From: an uncultured Acidimicrobiales bacterium
Lineage (GTDB): Bacteria; Actinomycetota; Acidimicrobiia; Acidimicrobiales; SZUA-35
Assembly: GCA_937922805.1 (NCBI GenBank)
Contig: CALAJV010000003.1
Coordinates: 124,001 to 188,000 of the forward strand
Direction: 5' to 3'
Length of the DNA: 64,000 bases
In this document: positions 15,481 through 26,700 of the stretch, piece after piece
Numbering within the stretch: the stretch's first letter is position 1
Layout: each line of letters begins with the position of its first letter
Notes under the pieces: generated by a model
Told to the model about the DNA's origin: nothing
The model's database searches: none
What the model saw: only the letters and a program-made list of their open reading frames with translations
Made by a program: the position numbers and the translations under genes

Positions 15481-16773
15481 CTATCCGGCGCTACTTGCAA
15501 CCAGCATTTGCACCCGTTGCTTGATTGACGCTCGTTGCTCCATGATCCCGTCAGCTTCACCGCCAGCCTCACTCATCGCCTTCTTCGCTCGCCGTCGACC
15601 ACGCGACCGGCGAACCTGAGAAGAATGCATGGCAGCTAGGTAGCCCAAGGCAGGCATTATCCCGAATACGGCAAGACCGGCCCAAAGGTTCGCCATCAAC
15701 CCTGCGACCGCCGCCCATATGAGCCACCAGATGGGAAACAGTACGATTCCCCCGATTAGCTTGGCGGTAGCTTGAGCGTTTAGATCTTGAGACGAGGCAA
15801 GCCTGCCGATCAGATCGAATGGAGGACGGTGGATTATCCGTCCTAAAAAGGCCGTTGCTCCTAGTAGTCCCCCGGTAACGAATCGAGAGATTCTCCAATA
15901 GTCGCGCTTCGCCTTCGATGCTGCGGCAAAGCCATGGCTGGTAGCGCCAATCAGCCGAAGGTCTCGATCATGGTTGGTGACATCGTCGATTAGCTCCTGA
16001 GCTCCGCTGTCACCCCGTTCGATTGCATCTTGCAGTTGATCGGCTAGCAACGTCACCTCAACAACCTCGTCGGCGTCGCTGGCAGCGATATCAGCGGCAA
16101 CCATGCAGACTCGTCGAGTCTCCCAATCCTCCCACGTTGGGGCTACCTCACTGAGACAATCCGCTATCTGAGAGGTCATGGCCAGAACCCGATTTCGGTC
16201 TGGTGCGCCGCCACCCGCCTGAGCGCTATCAGGGCTGACCACGATTGGCTCACCAACCCGCAATACCGCAGCCGACCGGAACCGTTCGCGCTGGTCGTAT
16301 ACCATTCCGACCGGAACCACGGTGACATCAGCTGAGCTAGCATTGGCGGCTCCCAGGGCGATACGGGCTGCTCCGGTTCGAAGATCTGCCAATCCAGGAA
16401 GATCGTGAGAAATTCCCTCTGCAAACAGGCCGATCACCCCACCGTCTCGCAGTACGTCATTGCATGACTCGAACATCTGAGCGTTATCGCCACCACCGTC
16501 TTGGCGGCGATGCACCGGGATTGGATTGCCGAGGATGATAATGGGACGCAACCAGAAGTACTGAGCAGACCAGAGCGTCGACTTAGCCAAGAAACGTGGA
16601 GATCGAGGCATTCCAGCGAGCAACAGCATCGGATCGATCAAGCTCGAATGATGGTTCGACACCATAACGACCGGCCCGTTGGTTGGTATCTGTTCTGCTC
16701 CCTCGACCTCAAGATCGGTGAAAAAGAGATGAGCGAGAAACTTCGAAACAGCTGTTCGTGCAGTCACTGACAT
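15481..16773 (-). CDS. PlsC-like 1-acyl-glycerol-3-phosphate acyltransferase
   Basis: 430 residues. The acyltransferase domain occupies about residues 20-220: VMVSNHHSSLIDPML holds the HX4D catalytic pair, and FAEGISHD corresponds to the EGxS substrate motif. The second half is not typical of PlsC: a helical region of about 110 residues and two or three hydrophobic segments (GGIVLFPIWWLIWAAVAG, AVFGIMPALGYLAA). These probably anchor the enzyme to the inner leaflet. The expected reaction is acylation of lysophosphatidate or a related acceptor. The 270 bp upstream of the next gene on this strand hold nothing I recognise. Confidence 0.87.
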   Translation of the reverse strand: MSVTARTAVSKFLAHLFFTDLEVEGAEQIPTNGPVVMVSNHHSSLIDPMLLLAGMPRSPRFLAKSTLWSAQYFWLRPIIILGNPIPVHRRQDGGGDNAQMFESCNDVLRDGGVIGLFAEGISHDLPGLADLRTGAARIALGAANASSADVTVVPVGMVYDQRERFRSAAVLRVGEPIVVSPDSAQAGGGAPDRNRVLAMTSQIADCLSEVAPTWEDWETRRVCMVAADIAASDADEVVEVTLLADQLQDAIERGDSGAQELIDDVTNHDRDLRLIGATSHGFAAASKAKRDYWRISRFVTGGLLGATAFLGRIIHRPPFDLIGRLASSQDLNAQATAKLIGGIVLFPIWWLIWAAVAGLMANLWAGLAVFGIMPALGYLAAMHSSQVRRSRGRRRAKKAMSEAGGEADGIMEQRASIKQRVQMLVASSAG

Positions 16774-16874
16774 AGATACTAGATTGCCCTGAGATCAGAT
16801 CGGCAACTACTGGGTCTAGCCCCTAAAGCGCAATGGGTTGAACCCCGGGAATAGCCGAGTAATGCGCTTTGTTA

Positions 16875-17849
16875 CTAGCTTCCGAGGGCGATCAAAGAAA
16901 CGCCACCGATTGAACCGGCAATCCCCAAAACCTGCCACCACCGAATCTTGTCGCCATCGAAAACGGTTGCGATCAGTACAGCCACTGCTGGGAACATCGA
17001 GCCGGCCACCGCAACCAAACCCAGATCTCCACCCCTTTGGACTCCAAGGACGAGGCAGGTGATACCGGCGGTGCCAGCCAACCCGCTCAACATCCCGAGA
17101 TGGCGAATATTTGACGGCAACAGCACCGGGACCCGTTGCTTTGCCGCCAAACCGGCCATGGTGGCAAACCCGATGACTCGTTGGCCAGCAACTGACCAGG
17201 CACCGCTTTCGCTGGGGGTACCAGCGATGCAGATAATGCCTAGGCCGAGCAAAATCCCGGCTCCGATTCCGAGTACTAGGCCGTAGGGGTTTATGGCTGA
17301 CCTCCACGACCTCCGATGGTCGCTTGTATCGATCTCCCCATCGGCTGGGTCTTGGGTCGAGTCGCCGTCGCCGTTGGTTTCACCAATGTCAATCCAGTCC
17401 TCGACGCTCAAGCCGATTTCGGGAGCTTCTACATCGGCTCTGACCTCAGCGGTGATGGTGCTAAGGCCAAGAAAAACGATGGCTACGCCGCAGCCGATCA
17501 TGGCAGTGCCCGACGGTTGAGCCCCTTGGATTAGGTCCCATACGAACGGCACAATTGCTGCACATACTGCGGCTGGTGGAGCGACTACGGCGGCGGAAAA
17601 CTTGGCCATCCCTCGATACAGGGTGGCCAGACCGATAGACACGAAAATGCCCGAGATTGCTCCATAAACAAGAGCTTCGACTAGCGGCGTACTGCCAACA
17701 AAAACGCTCAGGCCGATCGCAACTACCGAGCCGCTCAGCATCGCAGTGCTGACATGGCTAACCGTGTTGGCCCGCCGAGCTCCGGCTCTTCCTAGAGCGT
17801 CTGATATTCCAATCAACAAGGAGGCTGCCACGCCAAGAAGAATCGGCAC
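16875..17849 (-). CDS. EamA/DMT family transporter
   Basis: 324 residues with about ten hydrophobic segments arranged as two five-helix halves, joined by an acidic cytoplasmic loop (about residues 155-195). Features such as SGIFVSIGLATLYRGMAKFSAAVVAPPAA in the first half and LGLVAVAGSMFPAVAVLIATVFDGDKIRWWQVLGIAGSIGGVSLIAL in the second are typical of EamA drug/metabolite transporters. The substrate is unknown. Confidence 0.85.
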   Translation of the reverse strand: MPILLGVAASLLIGISDALGRAGARRANTVSHVSTAMLSGSVVAIGLSVFVGSTPLVEALVYGAISGIFVSIGLATLYRGMAKFSAAVVAPPAAVCAAIVPFVWDLIQGAQPSGTAMIGCGVAIVFLGLSTITAEVRADVEAPEIGLSVEDWIDIGETNGDGDSTQDPADGEIDTSDHRRSWRSAINPYGLVLGIGAGILLGLGIICIAGTPSESGAWSVAGQRVIGFATMAGLAAKQRVPVLLPSNIRHLGMLSGLAGTAGITCLVLGVQRGGDLGLVAVAGSMFPAVAVLIATVFDGDKIRWWQVLGIAGSIGGVSLIALGS

Positions 17850-17992
17850 CCACCTAACGCTATAGGGTCTCGTTCCAAAGAACGGGTCAAACCGGAACCA
17901 ACTTCATGACGGTTTTAGCTTCGTTGCCACTAACGAGATTGCTACTCGCAGAAGACGGTACAAACAGACGCCGATTAGGCCCCGTAGCCATG

Positions 17993-18010
17993 CCCTTAGA
18001 CACCTAAGGG
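17993..18010. promoter_or_regulatory. 7-bp perfect inverted repeat upstream of PspC gene
   Basis: CCCTTAG-ACAC-CTAAGGG (7-bp arms, 4-nt spacer) lies 57 bp upstream of the PspC start, in the divergent region with the DMT gene. There is no T-run, so an operator is more likely than a terminator. Confidence 0.4.
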
Positions 18011-18067
18011 TCTAATCAGGGGTCTTCCTGATTTCGGAGTGGGTGTCCAGGCGTCACAATAGTAGTT

Positions 18068-18400
18068 ATGGAAACCACAACAGATACCAACTCACAAGGA
18101 CGCACAGGACCAACGGATGCGGAGCAGCCAACCGAGCACGGCGCTGCTAACGACCAGATCGCACCACCGCCACCGGTTCCTCAGCCTCGGCGGCTACAAC
18201 GGAGCTCGGACGGACCTCTTGGTGGAGTTGCTGGTGGCATCGCCACCTATTTCGACATCGATCCAACTCTGGTTCGAGTCGGCCTAGTCGCGGGGACGCT
18301 AATGTACGGCGGCGGGTTCCTGGTCTACCTTGCTGCGTGGCTGATCATTCCGCCAGCACCAAGTCAGATGTTACCACCACCCCCAATGGCGTATAGCTAG
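18068..18400 (+). CDS. PspC domain protein
   Basis: 110 residues. A polar, Pro-rich N-terminus of about 48 residues is followed by the PspC domain: LQRSSDGPLGGVAGGIATYF, DIDPTLVRVG and one membrane helix ending in LAAWLIIPPAP. PspC proteins are small membrane proteins linked to envelope stress in many bacteria. No PspA gene is nearby, so participation in a Psp response is inference. A strong terminator shared with the convergent MFS gene follows the stop. Confidence 0.9.
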   Translation: METTTDTNSQGRTGPTDAEQPTEHGAANDQIAPPPPVPQPRRLQRSSDGPLGGVAGGIATYFDIDPTLVRVGLVAGTLMYGGGFLVYLAAWLIIPPAPSQMLPPPPMAYS

Positions 18401-18408
18401 CAATAAGC

Positions 18409-18437
18409 AGCCCAAGTCGATTGCGTCGACTTGGGCT
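18409..18437. terminator. Bidirectional terminator
   Basis: AGCCCAAGTCGA (18409-18420) pairs perfectly with TCGACTTGGGCT (18426-18437) around TTGCG. It lies between the convergent PspC and MFS genes and overlaps the MFS stop codon at 18436-18438. Confidence 0.85.
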
Positions 18438-19668
18438 ATTGCTGAATTTCTGTAGCCACGGCCGCTGTTTCGTGTTCGACACCGGGTGTTGAATCCACTG
18501 CCCAGCGATACCCCAGAACTAGTATCGCAGCGGTCAAGATCATAACTCCAACATGAACAGCGAGGGGTAACCCAAACCCTCCAGATGAGTCGGACAGAAA
18601 CCCAGTCAAGATCGGACCAGCGACACCCCCGACTTGAGCTACGGCCAGATAGAGACCAGTGGCCGCAGCGATCCGGCTCGGCCCCACTGAACGATGATCC
18701 ATCAGGATCATCAACAAAATTGGCATCAAAACGGATCGAGCTCCGCCGCCAGTTAGCAGCGCCGGGGCAAGTACCACCGGATTAGTCGACACAAGACAGA
18801 CGGCGGCGAGTGCCCCTCCGAACAGAACGGCGATCATTAGGAATAGTCGTCGCTCCGGAGTAGCCGCCCTTGGAAGAACAAACGTTCCAACTAAGCTACC
18901 GATCATGCCGAAGGCGGCCCAATATCCCGCTTGGCCTTGAGACCATCCAGAGGCCACCAAAATGCCGACGAGCCATTGTCCAATTCCGTGGACGACAACG
19001 AAGTTGAGCACAGCCAGAAGCAGGACGAAGCGAACAATTGGCTGCGCCGCTAGCGCCCTATAGTCTCGCAAATTCAGACCATCGCCTGGTCTGATCTGGT
19101 GGTCAAGTGAGTGTGAAACTAACCCCCAAATGAGCAGGGCAACGACTGCCGAACCACTAAGAACAAGCGTTATCGTCCGCCAACTGTCGTCAACGAGCGG
19201 ACCAATGACATTGGCGGGCAGAACCAACCCAAGGCCTGCGCCTACTACTGGCGCGGTGGCGTAGGTCCCAACTGCTCTCCGACGGTCCTTCTCATTGAAC
19301 AGAGCGGCTGCCACCTTTGGAGCAGCAATTGAAGTTATCGGAGCTCCAACACCGAACAGGGCGACCGCGGCGAACAACGACCAGAAGCTACCAGCAGCCG
19401 ATCGGGCGAGGCCCGACAACAACATCAGTACGATCGAAGCCATAACGGCGCGGCGGACGCCTAAGCGATCGACAATACGCCCGGCCGGGATCGATGTGCC
19501 AATAAAGATAAACTGCCAGGCGCCCAACACCATCCCCATCTGAGCATCAGTTATGTCCAGGTCAGCTCGGATGCTCGGGACTAGCGCTCCGCTAGAAGCT
19601 ACTAAAACACCGAACGCACAATAGGCCGACCATACGCCAGCCAAAACTGCCCATCGGTTCGAAGGCAC
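18436..19668 (-). CDS. MFS transporter
   Basis: 410 residues and about twelve hydrophobic segments. The conserved loop 2-3 motif of the major facilitator superfamily is seen as PAGRIVDRLGVRRAVMASIVLMLL. The N-terminus NRWAVLAGVWSAYCAFGVLV and APKVAAALFNEKDRRRAVGTYATAP resemble nitrate/cyanate or oxalate-type permease branches, but the substrate cannot be assigned. It is followed on the same strand, 24 bp upstream, by the LLM oxidoreductase gene, so the two may form one transcript (oxidoreductase first). Confidence 0.87.
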   Translation of the reverse strand: MPSNRWAVLAGVWSAYCAFGVLVASSGALVPSIRADLDITDAQMGMVLGAWQFIFIGTSIPAGRIVDRLGVRRAVMASIVLMLLSGLARSAAGSFWSLFAAVALFGVGAPITSIAAPKVAAALFNEKDRRRAVGTYATAPVVGAGLGLVLPANVIGPLVDDSWRTITLVLSGSAVVALLIWGLVSHSLDHQIRPGDGLNLRDYRALAAQPIVRFVLLLAVLNFVVVHGIGQWLVGILVASGWSQGQAGYWAAFGMIGSLVGTFVLPRAATPERRLFLMIAVLFGGALAAVCLVSTNPVVLAPALLTGGGARSVLMPILLMILMDHRSVGPSRIAAATGLYLAVAQVGGVAGPILTGFLSDSSGGFGLPLAVHVGVMILTAAILVLGYRWAVDSTPGVEHETAAVATEIQQ

Positions 19669-19692
19669 TACCTAGCCACAGCGCGGGTGTAG

Positions 19693-20574
19693 TCAAATTT
19701 CAGCACAAGGCTTCAGCACCTGCTCAGCTAACTCTGCTGCGGCTTCTTCGGCCGACCCGTCCATAAGCATAAAGGCGGGCACCACAGCTCGTGACACTCC
19801 AATCGCGGCCAGCTCTTGTGCGGCGCCAACGGGGTCGTCGCCGAAGAGCCCGGGATGACCAGAAGTGATCTCGATCGCCGTTGGATCCCGGTCAGCGTCC
19901 GCTGCTTCTTGGCGGGCAATATCGATCAGTTCTTTAGTTTCTTCCATTGTCGGCCTGCTAGGAAAAAATCCGTTGCCAAGCCGACCAGCTCGTCGAGCTG
20001 CAGGCTTCGAATGCCCTCCGACCACGATCGGTACGTTGCCATTCTTCGGCTTCGGATTGGAAGCAACGTTATCGAACTTGGCGAACTCGCCATCGTAGGT
20101 TGCGTTGTCCGACGCCCACAGAGCCCGCATCGCCTCGATGTAGTCGTCGGTTCGACGACCGCGATTCTCGAACGGAACGCCGAGCGATTCAAACTCCTCT
20201 TTCAACCAGCCGACGCCAATTCCCAAATCGAAACGACCATCGGATAAGGAGTCAAGTGTGGCTGCGCTCTTGGCCATCACCAGTGGATTACGTTGGGGCA
20301 AAATGAGAATTCCGGTTGCTAGCCGAATGGTTGATGTGTGAGCAGCCGCAAAACTCAGCCAGATCAACGGGTCCGGAATCGGAGAACTGGGAACTCCTGG
20401 CATCTTGCCTGTTGGAGAATACGGGTACTTTGACGAGTAGGCATCAGGCCAAATGACGTGTTCGACGGTCCAGAGAGACTCGAAGCCAACTTTTTCAGCC
20501 GTTTGAGCGATCGAGATAACGCCGTCGGCGCTAGCGAACGGTCCAGTGTTAGCAAACATCAAGCCAAATTTCAT
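19693..20574 (-). CDS. LLM class (probably F420-dependent) oxidoreductase
   Basis: 293 residues. A luciferase-like TIM barrel with MKFGLMFANTGPFAS, ESLWTVEHV, IRLATGILILPQRNPLVMAK, GRFDLGIGVGWLKEEFE, RGRRTDDYIEAMRALW and IPIVVGGHSKPAARRAGRLGNGF-like text. This pattern is that of the actinobacterial F420-dependent subgroup. It should oxidise or reduce a small organic substrate with F420 or flavin in the cytoplasm. It lies 140 bp downstream of the giant synthetase gene on the same strand, so it could be a tailoring enzyme of that locus or simply a neighbour. Confidence 0.88.
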   Translation of the reverse strand: MKFGLMFANTGPFASADGVISIAQTAEKVGFESLWTVEHVIWPDAYSSKYPYSPTGKMPGVPSSPIPDPLIWLSFAAAHTSTIRLATGILILPQRNPLVMAKSAATLDSLSDGRFDLGIGVGWLKEEFESLGVPFENRGRRTDDYIEAMRALWASDNATYDGEFAKFDNVASNPKPKNGNVPIVVGGHSKPAARRAGRLGNGFFPSRPTMEETKELIDIARQEAADADRDPTAIEITSGHPGLFGDDPVGAAQELAAIGVSRAVVPAFMLMDGSAEEAAAELAEQVLKPCAEI

Positions 20575-20713
20575 TGTGATCTCCCACTTCGTTTCAAGGC
20601 GCCAGGGTTCACAGTAACAACAGCTGATTCTGATCGGTCACAATCGGTGCCGAACTCGGCCGATTGAAGGCCACGCTGGCCATGGATTCAATTGGCTGCG
20701 TCCCAGTATTGGC

Positions 20714-23700
20714 TTAGTGCGCAGTTCCGTTCCACAGGGAGGCTACCGTCATCGAATCATCGGTCAAGACCAGATCAGTACGATCTGGGTCCTTGGGCCA
20801 GGCAATCGAAAGCTGTTCATGGGTGATGAAACGGCTGGAGGTTGACAATTGTTCGAGCGTTGGAATCAACAACTTGGCAGTTACATCGGGCGGCAAGAAC
20901 GCGAAAGCGATATCGACACCCATAAAGGACATGACGCTGGCGTCGCCATGGACGATCTCAATCTGGTCAGCGAACCCGGCGGCAGCGACGTTCGATCGGG
21001 CTTCGGCTACGAGCCGCTCGTTCTGTTCTACTCCCAAACCTCGACAACCGAATCGGCCTGCCGCTTCAATAAGCACTCGGCCATCGCCACAGCCAATATC
21101 AGCTATCAGCTCGCCGCTTTTCGCCCCAGCGAATCTCAACAGCGGCTCAATCATCGACACTGGGGTTCCGAGGAAGATCCCCAGGTCTGCTGGTTTTTCT
21201 CGGCTGGCTCGAAGCCGATCTACTGGGATCTTCTGAGCCGATTGTCGAACAGACCGAACTCTACCCTTGATCATTGCGCTCGGACCGCTCTTGTTCGAGT
21301 TCTGTTGATCCCATTGAAGGGTAATTCTGGTGGTTGAGTCATCGGAGCGGACGAAGTCGGTCTTGGACGGATCAGCGCCGGCCGCTACCTGTGGCTGGTA
21401 GCCGAGTTTGGCCATCGCTTTGGTCGCCACTTCGGGGTCATCATCAATGGCGATTCCCGAAATAACGACCGTTACCCAGTTCAGTTGCAGCCTTCGAGGT
21501 ATAGGCGAAAGGTCAGCCTCCAAACCGGCTTGCCGAAGAGCTGAGACTGCTTGGCCTCCCGCCGTTTCGACAGCATCCGAAATAGTTTCACAAATGGTTC
21601 CGACTCGAGCCACTAAGAGTTCTGCTTCGACGCTCAAATCAGATCGTTGCTCGAGCCGGGCGACGGCCCGTTGAACTTTCAACTGTCCAAGGTCAGCGAT
21701 GAGTTGACGTTTGGCGGTTTCACGATCGACTCCCTGCTCCGCTTCCAATCGTGCGAGGGCTGAACCCTCTTCGTGGGCCACGGCAAGCCGGGTAGCCAAC
21801 GTCTCTACGAAAGGATCAGCCAGCATAGAGATATGCCCACCCGGCACATCGATTAGGTCGAACGAGCCTGTTACTAGGCCATGCCAACCCATTTTGATTT
21901 CCATATGGTGATCGAACAGCGGATCTTCACTCGCCTTAAAGTTCACCATCCGACCCGAGAACGGTTCGAAGTCGTAATTCTCTTGAGCCTCGATATTACT
22001 TTCGATGAACTGGCGAATTTCGAGCAGGTGATCAACCGGAAGATTCAAACGTTGGCGTACGGCGAGCTTTGCCTTTTCGCTTTCACGCTGCCAAACAACC
22101 ATCCGGCGATCTACTCGCCGCCGAACGTAGGCGACCCGATCGGTTCGAATCCGGTCAAGGTGAAAAGCGACTCGTTCGGACAGAGCCTTGGGCTGGTCCT
22201 CCATATTCGGACCGACGCCGTCGAACAAAGCCAGGATTCCAATTTGGCGTCCTCGGCGCAACAGCTGTTGCGCCAGCTCGTAGGCAACCACGCCACCGAG
22301 CGATACTGCGGCCAGGCTCACCGGACCAGTCGGTGCTATCTCATCAATTTCATCGGCGTACGCCTCAGCGATGGTGGCAACCGCCGTCGGGACCGACGTG
22401 TCAAGCCTCGTCGTAGGTTGACCCAATCCGTAGACCGGTTGATCGTCGCCCAAACATTCGGCAAGCGGACGGAAAAAGACCGAGTCGACCCCGAGCACGT
22501 GGACACCGAAAATGGGAGGCTTTGAGCCGTTAGGTTGGATAGGCACTAGGAAAGTACGTTGCCGACCTGGCGACGACCTATCGGCTGACGGACCACCGAC
22601 TGTTTCGACCGGAGCCGGTGCCGGTCGACCGGTCGATTGGAGGGCGGTCGCTAGTTGATTTGGCGTCGGCGATTCATACAAGACGCCAGCGCCGATCCGA
22701 GCGCCGTGCAGTTCCTCTAACTCAAACAGCAACTCCATGGCCAGCAAAGAGTGCCCGCCAAATTCGAAGAACGAATCGTTGGCATCAATGTTCGGATTCC
22801 GCAGAGACGTCCGGAACAGTTGCGTAATCTGATCAACCGTTACCTGTGATGTTGGCTCATCTTGGGTACGTTCATCGTGAAGGTGCTCACTCGCACCGGG
22901 TATCGCCGGGTCTGATTGTTGTTCAGAGAGATTGTTTTGCTGCGCTTCAGCCAAAGACGCTGGCGTTGAAAGGTCTGGAACGGCAAGAAGTTGTGCCGCT
23001 TGCCTATCGATCTTTCCGTTCGGGGTTCGAGGCAAACGTTCGTGTTGAACGAATACTGTTGGTCTAACTAACGGGGGTAAGGACTCGGCCGTAGCTTCCC
23101 GCAAGCGAGCAACATCGAAATCAGCTGACTCGACTGATTCGCAGTGGGCGACTAACCGTATGTTCTCATTTCTTCCCGAGCTTACTTGACCGTCTTGAGC
23201 GGCCCGACGAAGCTCCACCTCAAGCCCGCTGGTTGGATCTGCTTTCGTTGCCGCTGCGGCCATGGCGTCGCGAACGACTTCAGCAGGTAGTTCAGCGAGA
23301 AGCGTCGCTACCGGTCGACTGTCAGCTGCCACCACGACAGCGGCGGAAACACCAGAAACTTGACTAAGAACTTGTTCAATCTCTTCTGGTTCGATTCGAA
23401 CGCCGTTAACCGACATTTGATTGTCGGTTCTTCCAAGGAAGAAAACTGTTTCATCAGCGATTACCGCAGCGTCACCGGTCCGAAAAAACGGTCCCCGAGT
23501 TCCGTGCTCAGCGAAGCGACTAGCGGTCTCCTCTGCCTGATTGATGTAGCCACCAGTAACACCCGCACCTCCGACAACCAGTTCACCGATAACTCCTGTT
23601 GGCGTTGGAACTCCGTTTGGAGCGACAACGGCTACCCAGGCCCCAGGAATGGGCGGGCCAATGGGTACCGGACTACCTGGCCGACAATGATGAGCGTTGG

Positions 23701-26700
23701 ACCAAACGGTTGACTCTGTTGGACCGTACTCGTTGGTTAGTCGTGAGTTCTGAACCGACTCAGCGTGCAGTTCAACAAGGGTTGGAGGACATGGCTCACC
23801 GGCCACAATGATTTGGCTTGGCCAGTTAGCTGCTTCCGATTTCGTTGCGTTTCGCCGAGTCAGAATGGCCTGATAGAGCGTTGGAACCATCAGGGTGTGA
23901 CTTACTCCAGACCCTACGAGAAGATCGATTAGTGCGTCGATATCGTGGGTTTGTTTTTCAGTCGGGAGGTGAATCGTGCCACCGTCAGCTAGCGTCCAAA
24001 AAAGCCCGACGATACTGGAATCAAACGCAGGTGAGGACACCATTAGAAAGCGATCAACTAGGCGTTCGCTCAGCGGAGGTCCGTTTTTGTCCGGTGCTTT
24101 GGAGGCCGAGACCAACGCTGCCCCATCGCGGTAAAACTGGAATCGGGCGTTGGTGCTTGCTGCTAGTTGCCCGTGGTTTACTGCCACTCCCTTTGGCTCA
24201 CCGGTGGAGCCCGACGTGAAAATCACGTACGCCTCGGTCCCCTGGCTAAGGATCCAATCGTCGATCGTATCGCTCGGCCCTGCATTATCGGCGATGATTT
24301 CGTCAACGGTGATAGCTGTATCGACTATTGCTTCAAAGCCAGTCCCAACGATGCCGACTGAGGCCCCAGACTGCTCCACCAGAAGTTCGATTCGGGCCGA
24401 TGGATATGACACATCGATCGGCACATATGAAGCTCCAGCCCGTTGGATGGCAAGAATCGCAACTACTAGTTCAACTGAGCGCGGTAGACAAACAACAACC
24501 CGATGGCCGGGCTCAACTCCGCGTTCACGAACCTGATCGGCCACCAATTTGGTTTTGTGGTCAAGTTCGGTCCACGTCAGTGAATCTTCACCGCAAACGA
24601 CGGCTAACTCATCTGGCCGCTCGTTCATCCACCGTCGTATTCGATCGGCCACCAGGGTCTGATCGTGAAGATTTGGACCGTCGAGAACGCTTATTGAGCC
24701 AGACTCAGCTAGAGACCCGACTAGCGCTGTTGGGTCTTCTACTACCTGCGTCAGGGCTCGATCAACCGCGCCGAGAAGGTCGTCGGCAAGCGCAGGAGTC
24801 AGCACACCCGATGCGTATTCGATGCTGAGATCGATGTCGTTGTCACGAACACCAACAAAGAACGTTACATCTGAAACCGGATCTGCATTCCAAAGGACGT
24901 CTGGCTCCACACCAGCCCCTTCCAGCGTGACCGATGAAAGGCCTTCAAACGTAACCAGAACCGATGGTGGCAGGGTCGGACCGTCGTAGTCGGAATCGGA
25001 AGCGACCTCATCTCGGCGGTCGGCAATGATTTTCGCTAGCGGGTAAGTTCTATGCGCTAGAGCTCCCCCGATTGCGGCAGACGCCATGTCAGATAGCTCG
25101 GACAACGTCCGGCCGAGATCGCACGACAACCTAATCGGTAACGTATTCAAAAAGTAGCCGACCACGTCGTCGGCCAGGTGATGGTTTCTGGTGGATGTGA
25201 TGACACCGAGCTCGATCTCATCACCGTCGCAGAACGGCCGGAGTGCAGCCACAACGGCGGTCAACGACAACGAGAAGCTACTTCTTGCTTCAACTGCTTC
25301 GAGTTCTTGCGGAGTTACCGAAAGTCGGCGGGTGGCAAAACCGGGCTCGGCTTCAGCCGATGGCGACTGACCAAAGGTTGCCAGCTTCGCGGCTTCCCCT
25401 CGCCCCCTACCTTGTTCCAGCCAGTAGGTCGCGTCGCTTTCGGTCAACGAACTGTCCTGCCAAGCTGACAGCCCATCATAGGTTGCGCCCTGTGCACGTA
25501 GCTGACCGGTGCAGTAGTAATCGTTTATCTGACTCCAAATGATTTCGAAGCTGTCGGCGTCGCCCGACACATGATGAAATGCGATTGCTACCGCTGTGGT
25601 TGGTTGCCCAACCGACACGCCAGTATCGGTTGATGGTTCAATCGCAGCAACTAGCGCCCTAACCAGTGGTCCCCGTTCAAGGTCAAAGGGCTCTCGACAG
25701 AACTCATCAGCCATTTGGTCAAACGCGGCACGAGTTACCGTAACCGGCTCGTCGGCTGACTGAGTTACATCAGTGACGGTATGCGCATTGTGTTTCAGGT
25801 CCACCCGGTGGAGGCCGTAGTTCCAACGAAGCGTTTCGTGGGATTCAAATACTCGCTCCATGGCAGAAACCAATCGAGCCGAGTCGGCGAGGCCGTCAAC
25901 GAAGAACACTCGACAAGAGTTATACATCACCGCGTCACGGCGTCGAGCCTGATCGAACAAGATGGCTTTCTCATTGGACGCCAGCCGGGGAACCGTACCG
26001 GGCGTCCTTTCAAAGTCGGCGGGATCTAGATTCACGGCAGGTTCAACAATGGCGTCTTCGGAAATAGCGATGGCGTCAGCCAAATGACGCGGAGTGGTGT
26101 GAACAAAAGCGAGTTCCTCGCTCAGGTTCCGATTGAGCTTGTCGCTAACAGCAACAATCATCTCTAACGCGGCTAATGAATCGCCTCCGAGGGCGAAGAA
26201 ATCATCATCGATCGAAATCGGCTCGATCCTCAAAATCTTCTCCCAAACCTCAATTACCACCGCCTGGTTGCTAGTAACCGGATCGACGTGGAGCGCTGAG
26301 CTGGAGCGATGAACTCGATCTGGAGCAGGAAGCGCTGACGTCTCAAGCTTGCCATTGGCTGACAGCGGAAGCTTCTCAACTTCGACAAATGCCGATGGAA
26401 TGGCATGAGCGGGCAACACTGCAGCCAAGTAGCTTCGTAAGCTGGCGGGGCTCAACTCGTCGCCGCTTTCAACGTCGTTCGCAGGCTGGTAGTAGCCGGT
26501 CAATACCGACGCTGGGTTCGGTTTATAGCCGACCTCGTCGAGCATGCTGAGTATGCCTTCGAGCTCATCACGATCGTCGAGTTCATCAATGGCTTCTGCC
26601 CGTGTCTTGTGACCTAAACGCACATCCCAGGCGTACGGCACTGCGTAGTTGTGGTATCCCTGCTCAAGTAGGTGCGTGTGAATTCCTGCCGCGTTTATCA

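Noticed and set aside
21881..22525. 214-codon frame opposite the NRPS gene
   Set aside because: It is fully antisense to the TE/T2 part of the NRPS, whose domains and motifs are clear. Several other long antisense frames in the NRPS were dropped for the same reason.
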